Shown here: positions 1-9,779 of the stretch, piece by piece
Position numbering within the stretch: the first letter of the stretch is position 1
Layout of the letters: each line of letters begins with the position of its first letter
From: G963664115 sp965216035
GTDB taxonomy: Bacteria; Acidobacteriota; Terriglobia; 20CM-2-55-15
NCBI GenBank assembly: GCA_965216035.1
Contig: CBDCFM010000020.1
Location: 558,001 to 622,000 of the forward strand
Length of the DNA stretch: 64,000 bases
Reading direction: 5' to 3'
Program-made: the position numbers and the translations under genes
The notes under the pieces: model-generated
Database searches by the model: none
What the model was told of the DNA's origin: nothing
What the model saw: only the letters and a program-made list of their open reading frames with translations

Positions 1-288
1 GTCGTCTGGAGATACGTCGTCGCATCTCTCATTGCGGGCGGTGCATCTGCGATGATCGTTGGAGAGATTCCGTCGTTTTCTGGGACCTCGGATCCGGTTG
101 ATACATTCACGCGAATTGTCCTGACTTCCCTCTTGTTTGGTATTCTGTACGTTCTTGCGGTTATTTTGCTGCACCGTAGCTGCCAATCTCTATATCAGGT
201 CGCCCGACTCCTGCGGGCAATGATTCCATCGAGCAGACCGACGGCGTCGCCTACGACTCCTGCAACCCAGAGTGCTGACAACAGTTAG
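1..288 (+). CDS. C-terminal end of a membrane protein, probably a polysaccharide flippase (partial)
   Basis: The frame is open from base 1 to the TAG at 286-288, so the window begins inside this gene and only 95 codons are visible. The visible part has two hydrophobic stretches (about residues 6-22 and 42-60) followed by a basic, Arg-rich tail. That arrangement, with a tail that looks like an RxxxxxxLLRxMIP segment, is typical of the C-terminus of Wzx/MATE-type lipid-linked oligosaccharide flippases of the inner membrane, and the neighbouring amidotransferase and glycosyltransferases fit a polysaccharide locus. The functional assignment is inference from topology and context; another polytopic membrane protein is possible. 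Confidence 0.5.
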   Translation, partial: VVWRYVVASLIAGGASAMIVGEIPSFSGTSDPVDTFTRIVLTSLLFGILYVLAVILLHRSCQSLYQVARLLRAMIPSSRPTASPTTPATQSADNS

Positions 289-483
289 CGGCTTTGCTCC
301 GCCCCTCCGAGTATCAATATCGCATGCGCGGGTGAGGATCAGTCGGCGATTGAGGGGGGAGAACGGAACTTTCCTGGAAGTCCGACTGCGAGCTTCCCAG
401 CCGTGGAACGATCTTCGAGACCTCAACTATTTTGACGGTAACACTGTAATGAACACCGACGTAAGCGGAAGGACCTGTTAACT

Positions 484-2379
484 ATGTGTGGAATCGCCGG
501 TAAGTTGCGCTTTGAACCTGGCCCGCCCATCAGCCGATCAGAAATCGAGCAGATGCTCCGGCCGATGAAGTACCGGGGACCAGACGGGCAAGGCATCTAT
601 CTTGATAAGTCGGTAGGCCTTGGGCATCTGCGCCTGTCCATCATTGACGTGGCGGGTGGCGCCCAACCGATGACGAATGAAGATGAGACGGTGTGGATTG
701 TTTTCAATGGCGAAATTTACAACTATCAAATGCTGCGGAAAGATCTGGTCGCCCGGGGCCATACCTTCAGGACGCGGTCTGACACTGAAGTCATTGTGCA
801 TCTTTACGAAGAGTATGGATTGAAGTGCCTGGATCGCTTAAGAGGCATGTTCGCTTTTGCATTGTGGGACCAACGCCGCCAGCGCTTGTTCGTGGCCCGC
901 GATCGAATGGGTATCAAGCCAGTCTACTATTCCCAAGAATCGAAGACTATCCGATTCGCATCTGAACTAAAGGCGATACTAGCGGATCCAGAATTCCCTC
1001 GCGAACCTTACCTGCCCGCCCTGCGACAGTTCTTCAGCTTTTTCTATGTGCCTGGAGAGGAAACCCCTTTCAAATCAATCCGGAAGCTGTTACCCGGGCA
1101 CTACCTGCTGGCAGAAAATGGGACGGTTTCGATCAAACGTTACTGGGATTTAGAGTTCAACGCTGCGCGGGCGAATCATTCGTTCGAGGACGTCACGGAA
1201 GAACTCCACGGTTTGATCGAATCCACTGTCCGCGATCACATGATGTCAGACGTCCCAGTTGGAGTCCTGGTCAGCGGAGGGGTCGATTCGTCGGCAGTTC
1301 TTAACTTTGCGGTCCAAGGCACAGCGAAAAAAGTCAAGGCCTTCACCATAGGATTCGACTCTAATCAGGAAGTCGTGGATGAGCGTCCTTACGCCAGAAT
1401 GGCCGCCAAACGCTTCGACGTGGAACATCACGAGCTAAGTATTTCCGGGGACGATTTCTGGGATTTCCTTCCCTCCTACGTGTGGCACATGGAAGAACCT
1501 GTCTGTGAACCTCCAGCTGTCGCACTGTATTACATTTCGAGGATGGCCCGCGAACACGTAAAGGTACTGCTGTCAGGTGAGGGAGGCGACGAGGGATTTG
1601 CCGGTTACGACAGTTATCCTGACATGCTGCGTTTCAATGGCGTAGGGCGGACCTTCGGGCCGCTCGCGAGAACCGTAGGTGGCGCCGCGATGACGGCTGG
1701 TCGTTTGTTTGGCGTGAGGAATTGGGCGCGCTATGCTCCCGCGATAATGGGTCTACCGTTGTCCGAGCATTATTTCAGTAGAAACTCACAGCCGACGACG
1801 TTCTTCAACCGTTCTTCGGACCGGTTTTTCGGGCCAGACTTTCTGAATGCGGCTCCTTTCATTGCTCCGGAATTCATGGCTGAATTGCTTCGACCAGTCA
1901 GTGGTGCGACCATCCTTGATCAGATGCTGTACGCGGACTCAAAGATCTGGTTGTCTGACGACCTGCTTATTAAGGCAGACAAGATGACGATGGCCAATTC
2001 CGTGGAGCTCCGCGTGCCTCTGGTTGACCATGTTGTGCTCGAATTCGCAGCGTCGCTAGGCGAGGAGCATAAGGTCAAGGGAGCGGAAACAAAACGAGCT
2101 CTGAAAGCTGCATTCGCCAAGGTGCTTCCCAGAGAGGTAATTCAGCGGCAGAAAGCTGGATTCCCTGTTCCCTATAACAGTTGGATGCGCGGGGAACTCA
2201 AGGGCCGAATCGAGGACGTCCTGCTCTCGAGTCAATCGGCCGTTCAAGAATATGTGCGCAAAGATCAACTTAGACTCTTGCTCGAAGCAAACGCCCACGA
2301 CGGGCAGTACGGTCGTGAGGTGTTTGCTCTCCTAACCTTAGAACTGTGGCACAAGGCGTTCCTCAACGGATCGCAATGA
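484..2379 (+). CDS. asnB: Asparagine synthase-like glutamine amidotransferase (631 aa)
   Basis: Class II glutamine amidotransferase fused to an asparagine-synthase ATP-pyrophosphatase domain; the family transfers glutamine-derived ammonia to an AMP-activated carboxylate. The N-terminus is MCGIAG, so Cys2 is the expected nucleophile, followed by RGPDG and FNGEIYN motifs of the glutaminase half. The PP-loop is SGGVDSS at residues 264-270. Length fits the family (about 600-640 aa). ATG at 484 is preceded by GGAAGGA at 467-473, a good ribosome site. Similar amidotransferases are regular members of exosortase-associated exopolysaccharide loci, and the glycosyltransferases downstream suit a role in modifying a glycan or glycan precursor rather than free asparagine synthesis. 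The natural acceptor is unknown. A second member of the family lies at 32.8-37.6 kb. Confidence 0.9.
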   Translation: MCGIAGKLRFEPGPPISRSEIEQMLRPMKYRGPDGQGIYLDKSVGLGHLRLSIIDVAGGAQPMTNEDETVWIVFNGEIYNYQMLRKDLVARGHTFRTRSDTEVIVHLYEEYGLKCLDRLRGMFAFALWDQRRQRLFVARDRMGIKPVYYSQESKTIRFASELKAILADPEFPREPYLPALRQFFSFFYVPGEETPFKSIRKLLPGHYLLAENGTVSIKRYWDLEFNAARANHSFEDVTEELHGLIESTVRDHMMSDVPVGVLVSGGVDSSAVLNFAVQGTAKKVKAFTIGFDSNQEVVDERPYARMAAKRFDVEHHELSISGDDFWDFLPSYVWHMEEPVCEPPAVALYYISRMAREHVKVLLSGEGGDEGFAGYDSYPDMLRFNGVGRTFGPLARTVGGAAMTAGRLFGVRNWARYAPAIMGLPLSEHYFSRNSQPTTFFNRSSDRFFGPDFLNAAPFIAPEFMAELLRPVSGATILDQMLYADSKIWLSDDLLIKADKMTMANSVELRVPLVDHVVLEFAASLGEEHKVKGAETKRALKAAFAKVLPREVIQRQKAGFPVPYNSWMRGELKGRIEDVLLSSQSAVQEYVRKDQLRLLLEANAHDGQYGREVFALLTLELWHKAFLNGSQ

Positions 2380-2415
2380 AGTGCAAAAATTCGAAGCGAT
2401 GAATTCCTGAACGAT

Positions 2416-2790
2416 TTATATACAAGAGGAAATCGTTACTGGAGACGTTCGAATGTTGGCCTTCGAGACGCACTGGTGTCGATTGCCATGTGATCCAGCA
2501 CGGCTCCATGATGGTGTGCTTGCGTAACCGAACCCTATGTTGACCCGGCGGCGCACAGATGAACATCCATCCCACCCCCGGTCCCGCCCACGGTGCTGGT
2601 TCTTGCCGGACACCCGCGGAATCCAAACTTCATTGTCCATGCCGAGGCCTACGGATCACCGGTAGCAGCTCACCTGCTCCATGAACATCCGTTCGCTACG
2701 GACCAGATAGATCACTTGCAGCAGCAATGCCCGCAGCAACTGCCCGGGTGGAATCGACGGTTGATAGATCCCTGACTGAAGCCGGAACCC
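2416..2790 (-). pseudogene. Remnant of an IS5-family transposase
   Basis: Reading the minus strand from about 2785 gives a segment with SIPPGQLLRALLLQ, then RSERMFMEQ, then, after one in-frame TGA at 2658-2656, VGLGMDNEVW and GKNQHR. This is the order of the N-terminal part of IS5-family transposases (SIPPEQLLRALLLQ...RSERLLMEQ...RWFVGL..D..VWDHS.FSKNRDR). The TGA sits exactly where the family has Trp in RWFVGL, so it is a nonsense change in an otherwise continuous frame. Beyond about 2560 the similarity fades and no catalytic motifs remain. No inverted repeats or target duplication were found. It is an old fragment filling the gap between asnB and the glycosyltransferase. Confidence 0.75.
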
Positions 2791-2833
2791 AGTGCACGAG
2801 AGGCCAACCTCGGAAAAAGAATTGCAGAGCGCT

Positions 2834-3730
2834 ATGTATCCCCAGTTCATACTGATCACCCCAGCACGCAATGAAGTCCGATACGTGGGGGAGACCATTG
2901 AGTCCATGTTGGCGCAGTCGCGTCGTCCCCGGAAATGGGTGATTGTCAGTGACGGATCGACCGATGGGACCGACGACTTAGTTAGGAGAATGACTGAAAA
3001 CGTCGAGTGGATAGACCTCCTACGGATGCCGGAACGTCAGGGAACTCATTTTGCAGGAAAAGTAAACGCGTTTAACAGAGGGCTGGAGTCGGTCAAAGGC
3101 CTCGGCTTCGACTATCTGGGCAATCTAGATGCGGACCTTTCCTTTGATCGAGACTACTTTGAGTATCTCTTGGCAAACATGGACAAGGATTCGCGGTTGG
3201 GAGTGTGTGGAACGCCATTTGTCGAGCAGGGCATCCAAGTGTACGACTACAGATTCACGAACGTCGATCACGTTTCAGGTGCCTGCCAGCTGTTCCGCTC
3301 GCAGTGTTTTGAAGAAATCGGTGGCTACACCCCCATTGAAGTCGGGGGCATCGACTGGGTGGCGGTGACCACCGCACGAATGAAAGGTTGGAAGACCCGG
3401 ACGTATACTGGAAGACATCTGGTGCACCATCGAGCTATCGGCTCTGTGCACGCGACCGGACTGGATGCTTGGTGGCGTGCCGGGCGGAAGGACTATTTGT
3501 TCGGCAACCATCCTTTATGGGAATTGTTTCGCTCACTGTACCAGATGAAGAAAGGTTCTCCTGTCTTCTTGGGCGGCATATCATTTTTTATTGGATTTGC
3601 ATTGTGCTACCTGAAACGTCCACCACGACCTATCTCAAAGGAGTTAATGGCCTTTATAAGGTGCGAACAAGCGGCCCGCCTCAAGAAAATAGCATTTTCC
3701 TTCGTGAACCGCTTTGGGAAGGCTGAGTGA
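2834..3730 (+). CDS. Family 2 glycosyltransferase
   Basis: GT-A fold glycosyltransferase transferring a nucleotide-activated sugar to a growing glycan at the cytoplasmic face of the membrane. From the ATG at 2834 the protein is 298 aa: N-terminal FILITPARNE, the DGSTDGT nucleotide-binding motif at about 40-46, the metal-binding DAD at 99-101, and a GGIDW segment further on, with a hydrophobic stretch near residues 240-255 (FLGGISFFIGFALCYL) suggesting membrane association. The frame can be extended upstream to a GTG at 2792, but those 14 residues look unlike the family and overlap the IS5 remnant, so 2834 is preferred although its ribosome site is weak. Donor and acceptor sugars cannot be told from the sequence. 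Confidence 0.85.
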   Translation: MYPQFILITPARNEVRYVGETIESMLAQSRRPRKWVIVSDGSTDGTDDLVRRMTENVEWIDLLRMPERQGTHFAGKVNAFNRGLESVKGLGFDYLGNLDADLSFDRDYFEYLLANMDKDSRLGVCGTPFVEQGIQVYDYRFTNVDHVSGACQLFRSQCFEEIGGYTPIEVGGIDWVAVTTARMKGWKTRTYTGRHLVHHRAIGSVHATGLDAWWRAGRKDYLFGNHPLWELFRSLYQMKKGSPVFLGGISFFIGFALCYLKRPPRPISKELMAFIRCEQAARLKKIAFSFVNRFGKAE

Positions 3731-4018
3731 CTGATGTCCCGGAATACGAGGATTCTGCGCTGTGCAGCGGGGGCACAGCTGATCTTTTCCAACTGCTAAC
3801 ATCAAACCGAGGAGCTTATTGAATTCGACGGGTGTGCTGATTCAGATTTCAAAAGGTCGCAACCTGAATTGCCGCCCGGGTTGAAGGTGAGCCACGCTTT
3901 CCGGAGATATTCCGGTTTAATCCTGCTCGACAGCTGAAACAGGATTGCCTGAACGGGATACAGAGACACTGGCTTGGAAAAGCCCGGCGTGCTTGGATGG
4001 ATTCTGAAGCTAACATTG

Positions 4019-4921
4019 ATGACGATGGATCACATTTCCGTCTGCATTTGTGCTTACAAACGTCCGCAGTTGCTTGAGCGGCTGCTGATTTCCTTGAACA
4101 AACTGGAGCGAAGCGACGAGTTTACGTTCTCCGTGGTAGTCGTGGATAACGACCCGCAGAAAACTGGAATAAAAGCAGTCCAGGAAATAAGGGAATCTGT
4201 CGCGATCCCCGTAGAGGTCGACCACGAACCGGTTCGAAGCATTTCTGCGGCAAGAAATAGATGCGTACAATTAGCGAAGGGGAACCTCATTGCATTTATC
4301 GACGATGACGAGTTCGCCGATCCGGCCTGGCTTTTACGTTTGTACAAGATGTTAAAAGCCTCCAAGGCCCAAGGTGTGCTAGGGCCTGTTCACCCTGACT
4401 ATCCGCCCGGAACCCCAGCGTGGATTATTCGCGGAAAAATATGGGAGCGGAAATCCTTTTTGAACGGGACAGTGATCCAGAATTCGAGTGACACCCGAAC
4501 AGGGAACGTATTGCTTGAAGCGGGGATCATGGTGGGCCCTGAGCCCTTTGATCCCTGTTTCGGACGCAGTGGTGGAGGCGATAGCGATTTTTTTCGTCGG
4601 ATGATGCGAAAAGGCCACCGGTTTGTATGGTGTGAGAATGCGATGGTGTTTGAAACCGTATTGCCCGCTCGCGCTAACCGCAAGTACCTCCTGCAGCGCG
4701 CGTTGGTACGCGGAAGTGTTTCGGCTCAGCAAAACCGGTTCCTGAGTTTTGGTACCGCGAAGTCAGTTGTAGCAACTCTGACTTACACCGCCGCGCTTCC
4801 GCTCCTTCTTGTCGCGGGACATCACCATTTCATGAAAGTTCTTGTCAAGGACTGTGACCACGTGGGCAAACTTCTTGCATATGCCGGCTGGAAAGTTGTC
4901 AGGGAACGGCCCTACAACTAG
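4019..4921 (+). CDS. Family 2 glycosyltransferase
   Basis: A second GT-A glycosyltransferase, about 300 aa. Motifs: ISVCICAYKRP at the N-terminus, VVDNDP at 41-46, FIDDDE at about 93-98 (the metal-binding acidic cluster), and GGGDSDFF followed by RMMRKG in the acceptor half. A hydrophobic segment near residues 246-265 (TLTYTAALPLLLVAG) may anchor it in the membrane. The frame opens further upstream at a TTG (3974), but the family start is at ATG 4019 or 4025 and neither has a strong ribosome site. It belongs to the same polysaccharide region as the preceding genes; the linkage it makes is unknown. Confidence 0.83.
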   Translation: MTMDHISVCICAYKRPQLLERLLISLNKLERSDEFTFSVVVVDNDPQKTGIKAVQEIRESVAIPVEVDHEPVRSISAARNRCVQLAKGNLIAFIDDDEFADPAWLLRLYKMLKASKAQGVLGPVHPDYPPGTPAWIIRGKIWERKSFLNGTVIQNSSDTRTGNVLLEAGIMVGPEPFDPCFGRSGGGDSDFFRRMMRKGHRFVWCENAMVFETVLPARANRKYLLQRALVRGSVSAQQNRFLSFGTAKSVVATLTYTAALPLLLVAGHHHFMKVLVKDCDHVGKLLAYAGWKVVRERPYN

Positions 4922-5159
4922 CCGCGGGTGGCTGAGATCAAGAGGCCGGGTAGCGTCGGCCAATCGCCGAAGTGATGAATTCCGGAAATCGCAATGTCAT
5001 TCGATGTCGTCAAGAATGAACTGACTGAGTCGGGCCTTTTTGGCATGGTCTGACCCTTGCAATAAGAAATTTTGACTCTTTGTGTGTATTGGTAGTTGCT
5101 GCTTGGGCGAAGCCGTTTACTGGCTCCACCGCTACGCTGCGATCAGGTACCCACCTGCA

Positions 5160-5823
5160 TGACTCAGGTTTCGCTGGGACGTGTGCGGTTGCGGCGCGAC
5201 CGAGCGAAGTCCCATAAGCGGCATCAGCCGCTGCAGCCGGGTCCGGCCAACAGCGTACCCGAGAGGGTCCAGATGACGCGCTATCCCGCGAACCATACCG
5301 GGACATCTTCAAATGCGCTTCGTCGATCACGCGCACCAGACCGAGAGCGAGCAGACTCCCACCCCGGCCCAGATAGTACCCACTGGAGCGGCTCATTCCG
5401 ACGACCTCGTATTGCCACACGACCCTGAGCTCCAGATGGCAGTCATTCACTATCTCGCGCCTTCGATTCAGGCTCTCCGACGGAAGGCTTTGGCTCAAAA
5501 ACCCCGACCCATAACGAGTTCCCCGATCTTGGCTTGCAGATCTTTGATCTCCTCCTCGTGGTTCCGGCCTGATGGGCCCTTTCTCCGCTGGAACACCTCT
5601 TTCTCGCCATTCAACGCGTTGTGCTTCAACTCCGTGATCATGTGCGGGTGGCTTTCGTGCCGCGCCGCCAATTCGGCTATCGTTTCGTCGTTGCGTGTCG
5701 CTGCAATCGCCACTTTCGCTTTGAAGTCAGGTGAACAATTCCGTCGTTCGGCCAGCGTCGCAAGCACCTCTCATTATGCAGCGTTCACCTTATAACGCTG
5801 TCCGAATTTCCGGGTCCACTTCT
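5160..5823 (-). pseudogene. Truncated, decayed copy of the IS3-family element found intact at 53.7-55.0 kb
   Basis: The right end matches the terminal repeat of the intact IS3-family copy (5799-5823, TGTCCGAAT...CCACTTCT). Running inward on the minus strand, 5767-5495 encodes an OrfA relative (FKAKVA, TIAELAARHESHPHMIT, EEEIKDLQAKIGELV), and 5498 to about 5160 an OrfB relative with SRSSGYY and DEAHLKM. The A6 tract that serves as the slippery site in the intact copy is reduced here to A5, and the frame breaks shortly after DEAHLKM. DNA similarity stops near 5160, so the C-terminal half of OrfB, including the catalytic acidic residues, and the left end of the element are gone. It cannot move by itself. 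Confidence 0.88.
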
Positions 5824-6107
5824 GATACTATCTTCTTGCATGCCAACACAATTAAGGACGTAGACCGATTTCGCCCACATGCATACGACTCGGCCAGCAC
5901 GTGGAAATGTGCGGCATCCTAAATTCCCTTCAGAAGATTCATTCGTATACTAGGGTCAGGGACGGCGGGTGCATACTTCCCGTGAACCGACAAGGTTGGG
6001 GCACGTCTGATCTGAAAGAGGTGCCGGACAATTGGTTTGGTCTGCGGTTGGGAATGAGAGATTCCGATGCACGCTATGCGGTGCCCCGATGAAACGAAAT
6101 TTGTCCG

Positions 6108-7930
6108 ATGACAAATGATGTTTACTATTTGCTGAAACCATATCTGCCGAAGAAGCTGCGCATAGTTCTCCGGCAGCTGCGGGCGGTTCGATTGCTCAAG
6201 ACCAGCAGTGATGTGTGGCCGATCGACGAGGCAGCGGGCGTGCCACCACCGGGGTGGCCCGGATGGCCTGAAGGCAAGCGTTTCGCGTTGGTCCTCACTC
6301 ACGATGTGGAAGGGCTGAGGGGATTGGGGCGAGTAGAACAGTTGACGAGAGTGGACATAGAGCATGGTTTCCGGTCCTCTTTCAACTTCGTGCCTGAAGG
6401 CGAATACCGTGTTCCTGCCGCGTTGCGCCGGACACTGGTTCAAGCGGGATTCGAAGTCGGTGTGCACGGATTGGCCCATGATGGGAAGCTCTACCAGTCC
6501 AAGAAAGAATTTGCCGCGAGAGCCGATCGGATTGCAGGATATTTACGAGAATGGGAGGCCACCGGATTCAGGTCACCGGCCATGCATCACAATTTGGCCT
6601 GGTTACACCGACTTGAATTGGAATATGACAGTTCCACGTTTGATACGGACCCCTTCGAACCGCAGCCAGACGGTGTCGGAACCATATTTCCCTTCTGGGT
6701 GGCGGGCCCGAACGGGGCCGGATATGTCGAACTCCCGTACACGATCCCCCAGGATTTCACATGTTTTGTAATCCTTGGCTACCAAAATGTCGATATATGG
6801 AAGAGAAAGCTTGACTGGATAGCCGAACGAGGGGGTATGGCCTTGTTAAACACGCACCCGGACTACATGCGCTTCGACGGGGAGCAACCTGAGAGTCACG
6901 AAGTTCCCGTGACCTACTACGAAGAGTTCCTGAGCTACGCGCGGGAGAAATACGGTGACGACGCTTGGTGTGCGTTGCCACGCGATGTAGCGCGCAACTA
7001 TCGTGATCAGCTGCCGTTAGCTTCGCGGAATTCGCGGAAGAAAATCTGCATGGTGGCGTACACCAATTACGAAAGTGATAACCGGGTAAGGCGTTATGCT
7101 GAGGCGCTGGCGAGGCGGGGAGACCATGTCGACGTGATCGCACTGACTGCCGATCCGGTTCCCGTTGGCAAAGATACCGTTTCAGGTGTCAACCTCTATC
7201 GGATTCAGAGTCGTGTCCAGAATGAGCGGTTCAAGTGGACGTACTTTTGGCGCTTGTCGCGATTCTTGTGGAATGCATCCGTGTTTCTGACGCGTCAACA
7301 CCATCGTGTTCGCTACGACGTGATTCACGTGCACAATGTTCCCGATTTTCTTGTGTTTGCGGCGTGGTATCCAAAGTGGACCGGTGCGAAGCTAATATTG
7401 GATATCCACGATATCGTGCCAGAGTTGTTTAAAGACAAGTTCTCGAGCATGTCGCATGATCCTTACGTGAGACTGCTGAAAACGGTTGAGAAGGCCTCCG
7501 CCAAGTTCGTGGACCATGTCATTGTCTCCAATCACCTTTGGCTTAATACTTTGATTTCGCGTTCTGTTTCTGGAGACAAGTGTTCGGTATTCATAAATCA
7601 TGTCGACCTCAATATTTTTCATCGCCGTCCTCGCACCCGAACCGACGACAAATTTGTCATTCTCTTTCCCGGGACGTTCCAGCGGCATCAGGGTTTGGAT
7701 GTCGCCATCAAGGCACTCGCCCGTTTGAACCTTCCCAACGCTGAACTTCACCTTTACGGTGGCGGTGGGGTTGCCGCGGAGTTAGCGGAACTGGCCGCCC
7801 GTCTCGGTGTTGGAGACCGTGTGAAGTTCTTTTCGGGTGTCTCGCTTGATGAAATCGCGAATGTCATTGCCAACGCGGATCTTGGCGTTGTTCCGAAGCG
7901 GGCTGATTCGTTCGGAAACGAGGCGTATAG
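6108..7930 (+). pseudogene. 5' part of an interrupted polysaccharide deacetylase-glycosyltransferase (GT4) fusion gene
   Basis: The first ~305 codons form a polysaccharide-deacetylase domain with the LTHDVE metal/catalytic motif at about residues 63-68, plus VGVHGLAHD and FRSPAMHH motifs. From about residue 310 (KKICMVAYTNYESDNRVRR) a family 4 (GT-B) glycosyltransferase begins, with VIHVHNVPDFLVF, LILDIHDIVPEL and the nucleotide-binding-half LFPGTFQRHQGLD. The gene is cut at 7930 by an IS1182-type element after the TAT of ...NEAY. The 3' end resumes at 9473; joining the two restores an in-frame protein of about 709 aa. Without excision translation runs ~64 codons into the element to 8123, giving a GT domain lacking its C-terminal helix region. 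Deacetylase and GT4 are usually separate proteins, so the fusion is itself unusual. Confidence 0.88.
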
Positions 7931-9467
7931 GAGTCTGCGCGGCAGAGCGCGAAGAAGTCGGATTCATTGGAATTTGAGAGGGTCTTCGGAGGAGAAGGGA
8001 TCGATTTCTCCGATACGACAAGTTCAGAGCGGTACGGACACCAGTAGTTGGCCGTGTAGCGAGTTTGCCGGGTTCCGGTTTTCCGGATTATGCCCATTCG
8101 ATCATCCCGTTCATTCGTCGTAAGTTGACCGCCAGAGTGACCAGATTCCACTCACCGGTCACCTTGTCCAAACCGCGTAGGCTGAACTGTCGGAATCCGA
8201 GCACCGACTTGATCCACCCGAACGGTGGCTCACCGATGTGCTTTCGGGCCCGGTAGCGATCACGCCCACGCTTGGTTTGCATCTTTCTCACCATCCGGCC
8301 AAACGCAGTGTCTTGGGGTGGGAGTGGCGCATCGGCCAGATCCTTCTCGCGTCCCATCGGAACATACCCGTCAATTTTACGTTGTTCCAACATCCCCAGA
8401 TTCGACTCAGATCGATATCCCGCATCGGCCAGGACGCGGGCGGGACGCTCTCCCAGATTGTCGTTCAGCGCATCCAGGTTGGGTTTCAACTGCCCCACGT
8501 CCGAGGCATTGTCGCTCACCGTTGTCGCCACGATGATCCGGGCCTCGGAATCCACCACCACCTGCGCGTTGTAGCATTGCTGGAAACCTTCGGTAGAGGT
8601 CTTCATGATCCGGCTTTCCGGATCTGTGAAGTTGTTCTGGGCCGTCGGCTTGGGTTCTCCCATCGGACGTTTGTATGGCTTCTTTCCGCATCCGGGCTTG
8701 TGATCTTCCCCGTTCCGGCCCGCTTCCTGGTCCGCGGCCATCTGACGGTCTTCGAGCCGCTTCATTGCCGCCTGGATCGTGGCCAGGCGCTTCTTGCGCG
8801 TCGACAACCCGTCGGGCAGTTCGTCGCCGCGCCGGTCGGAGCCGTAACGCTGATCTTCGTCCTCATCGGTCGCGGTGGCCCGGTTCAACAGATCCCGAAT
8901 CTGTTCACCCAATTCGGTCTCCTGCTTTTTCATGCGTTCATAGCTCATCGCTTTGCGTTTGCCCGCATTCGCCCGCATCTTGGTCCCGTCCACCGCCACG
9001 GTCCCCATCTTCACCAGTCCCGCTTCCCGCGCCATCATCACCACTTGCACAAACAGGTTCCCGAACTCCTCAAGATGCAGTTTGCGAAAATCCGAGATCG
9101 TCCGGTGCGCGGGAAAGTTCTCCGCTCCCAACATCCGGAACGCCACGTCGTCGGTCAACTTCGCCGCGATTTTCCGCGACGAGAACACTCCCGTCGCGTA
9201 CCCGTAGATCAGCACCTTCACCATCATCCGCGGATCGTACGCCTGATTGCCCGGTCCGTCCGTTCCATACCGCTGCTCGAACGCGCTCAAATCCATGGCG
9301 TCCACCGCATCCGATATGAAGTACGACAGGTGATCTTCGGCCAGCCAATCCCTCAGCGACGGCGGCATCAGCAGGCTCTGTTCTGGGATATAGGTTCGAT
9401 AGGTTCGTGGCATGTCCTATCTTCAATCTTTATCCGCCCAATTCCGGTCCTTCTGCCGCGCAGGCTC
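7931..9467 (-). mobile_element. IS1182-family insertion sequence, complete, 1537 bp
   Basis: Terminal inverted repeats: GAGTCTGCGCGGCAGA at 7931-7946 and its near-perfect complement ending at 9467 (one mismatch in 16). A 5-bp target duplication TATAG flanks it (7926-7930 and 9468-9472). It carries one transposase gene on the minus strand. Removing 7931-9467 and one TATAG restores the host glycosyltransferase frame (GCG TAT AGC ACA), so the insertion is simple and recent enough that the duplication is unchanged. Confidence 0.93.
8088..9413 (-). CDS. IS1182-family transposase (441 aa)
   Basis: DDE-type transposase catalysing movement of the surrounding element. The N-terminus has the family pattern YIPEQSLLMPPSLRDWL and DDHLSYFI-like text, followed by YDPRMMVKVLIYGYATG and SSRKIAAKL. 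Catalytic-region motifs are TVAVDGTKMRANAG, VLADAGYRSESNL and, near the C-terminus, LDKVTGEWNLVTLAVNLRR. Length is typical and the frame is uninterrupted, so it appears functional. The opposite strand carries a 513-codon open frame, which I regard as a shadow. Confidence 0.93.
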   Translation of the reverse strand: MPRTYRTYIPEQSLLMPPSLRDWLAEDHLSYFISDAVDAMDLSAFEQRYGTDGPGNQAYDPRMMVKVLIYGYATGVFSSRKIAAKLTDDVAFRMLGAENFPAHRTISDFRKLHLEEFGNLFVQVVMMAREAGLVKMGTVAVDGTKMRANAGKRKAMSYERMKKQETELGEQIRDLLNRATATDEDEDQRYGSDRRGDELPDGLSTRKKRLATIQAAMKRLEDRQMAADQEAGRNGEDHKPGCGKKPYKRPMGEPKPTAQNNFTDPESRIMKTSTEGFQQCYNAQVVVDSEARIIVATTVSDNASDVGQLKPNLDALNDNLGERPARVLADAGYRSESNLGMLEQRKIDGYVPMGREKDLADAPLPPQDTAFGRMVRKMQTKRGRDRYRARKHIGEPPFGWIKSVLGFRQFSLRGLDKVTGEWNLVTLAVNLRRMNGMIEWA

Positions 9468-9779
9468 TATAGCACAAAGATCATGGAGTTTATGTCCCAA
9501 GGGGTGCCCGTAGTCGCATCGCGTACCAAGATCGACGATTTCTATTTTGACGAGACAGTTTTCCGGTTCTTTGAATCCGGTGACCCGGATGATTTGGCAA
9601 ATGCAATACGAGAGTTGAGCGCAAACCAGGAGCTGCGTGAATCCTTGGCTGCAGGAGGTTACGACTACGCTCGCAAGAACGACTGGGAGAACAAAAGACG
9701 AGACTACCTGGAATTGGTAGACGGCCTCCTAATGGAGACATTTTCTGATCCCGCAGTGCGGGCGGATGCGTCGGTTTGA
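9468..9779 (+). pseudogene. 3' part of the interrupted deacetylase-GT4 fusion gene
   Basis: After the second TATAG copy (9468-9472) the host frame continues as STKIMEFMSQGVPVVAS, the classic acceptor/donor-binding C-terminal motif of family 4 glycosyltransferases (KxxEYMAxGxPVVA), then RYDYARKN-like text and a TGA at 9777-9779. The residues join smoothly to ...SFGNEAY at 7928, giving NEAYSTKIMEF, which is what intact family members show. No start codon or ribosome site suggests separate expression. Confidence 0.87.

Noticed and set aside
8238..9779. A 513-codon plus-strand frame antisense to the IS1182 transposase that runs into the GT4 end
   Set aside because: Its first ~410 codons are the complement of a clear transposase gene and lack motifs; only the last ~100 codons are real, as the host gene's 3' part.
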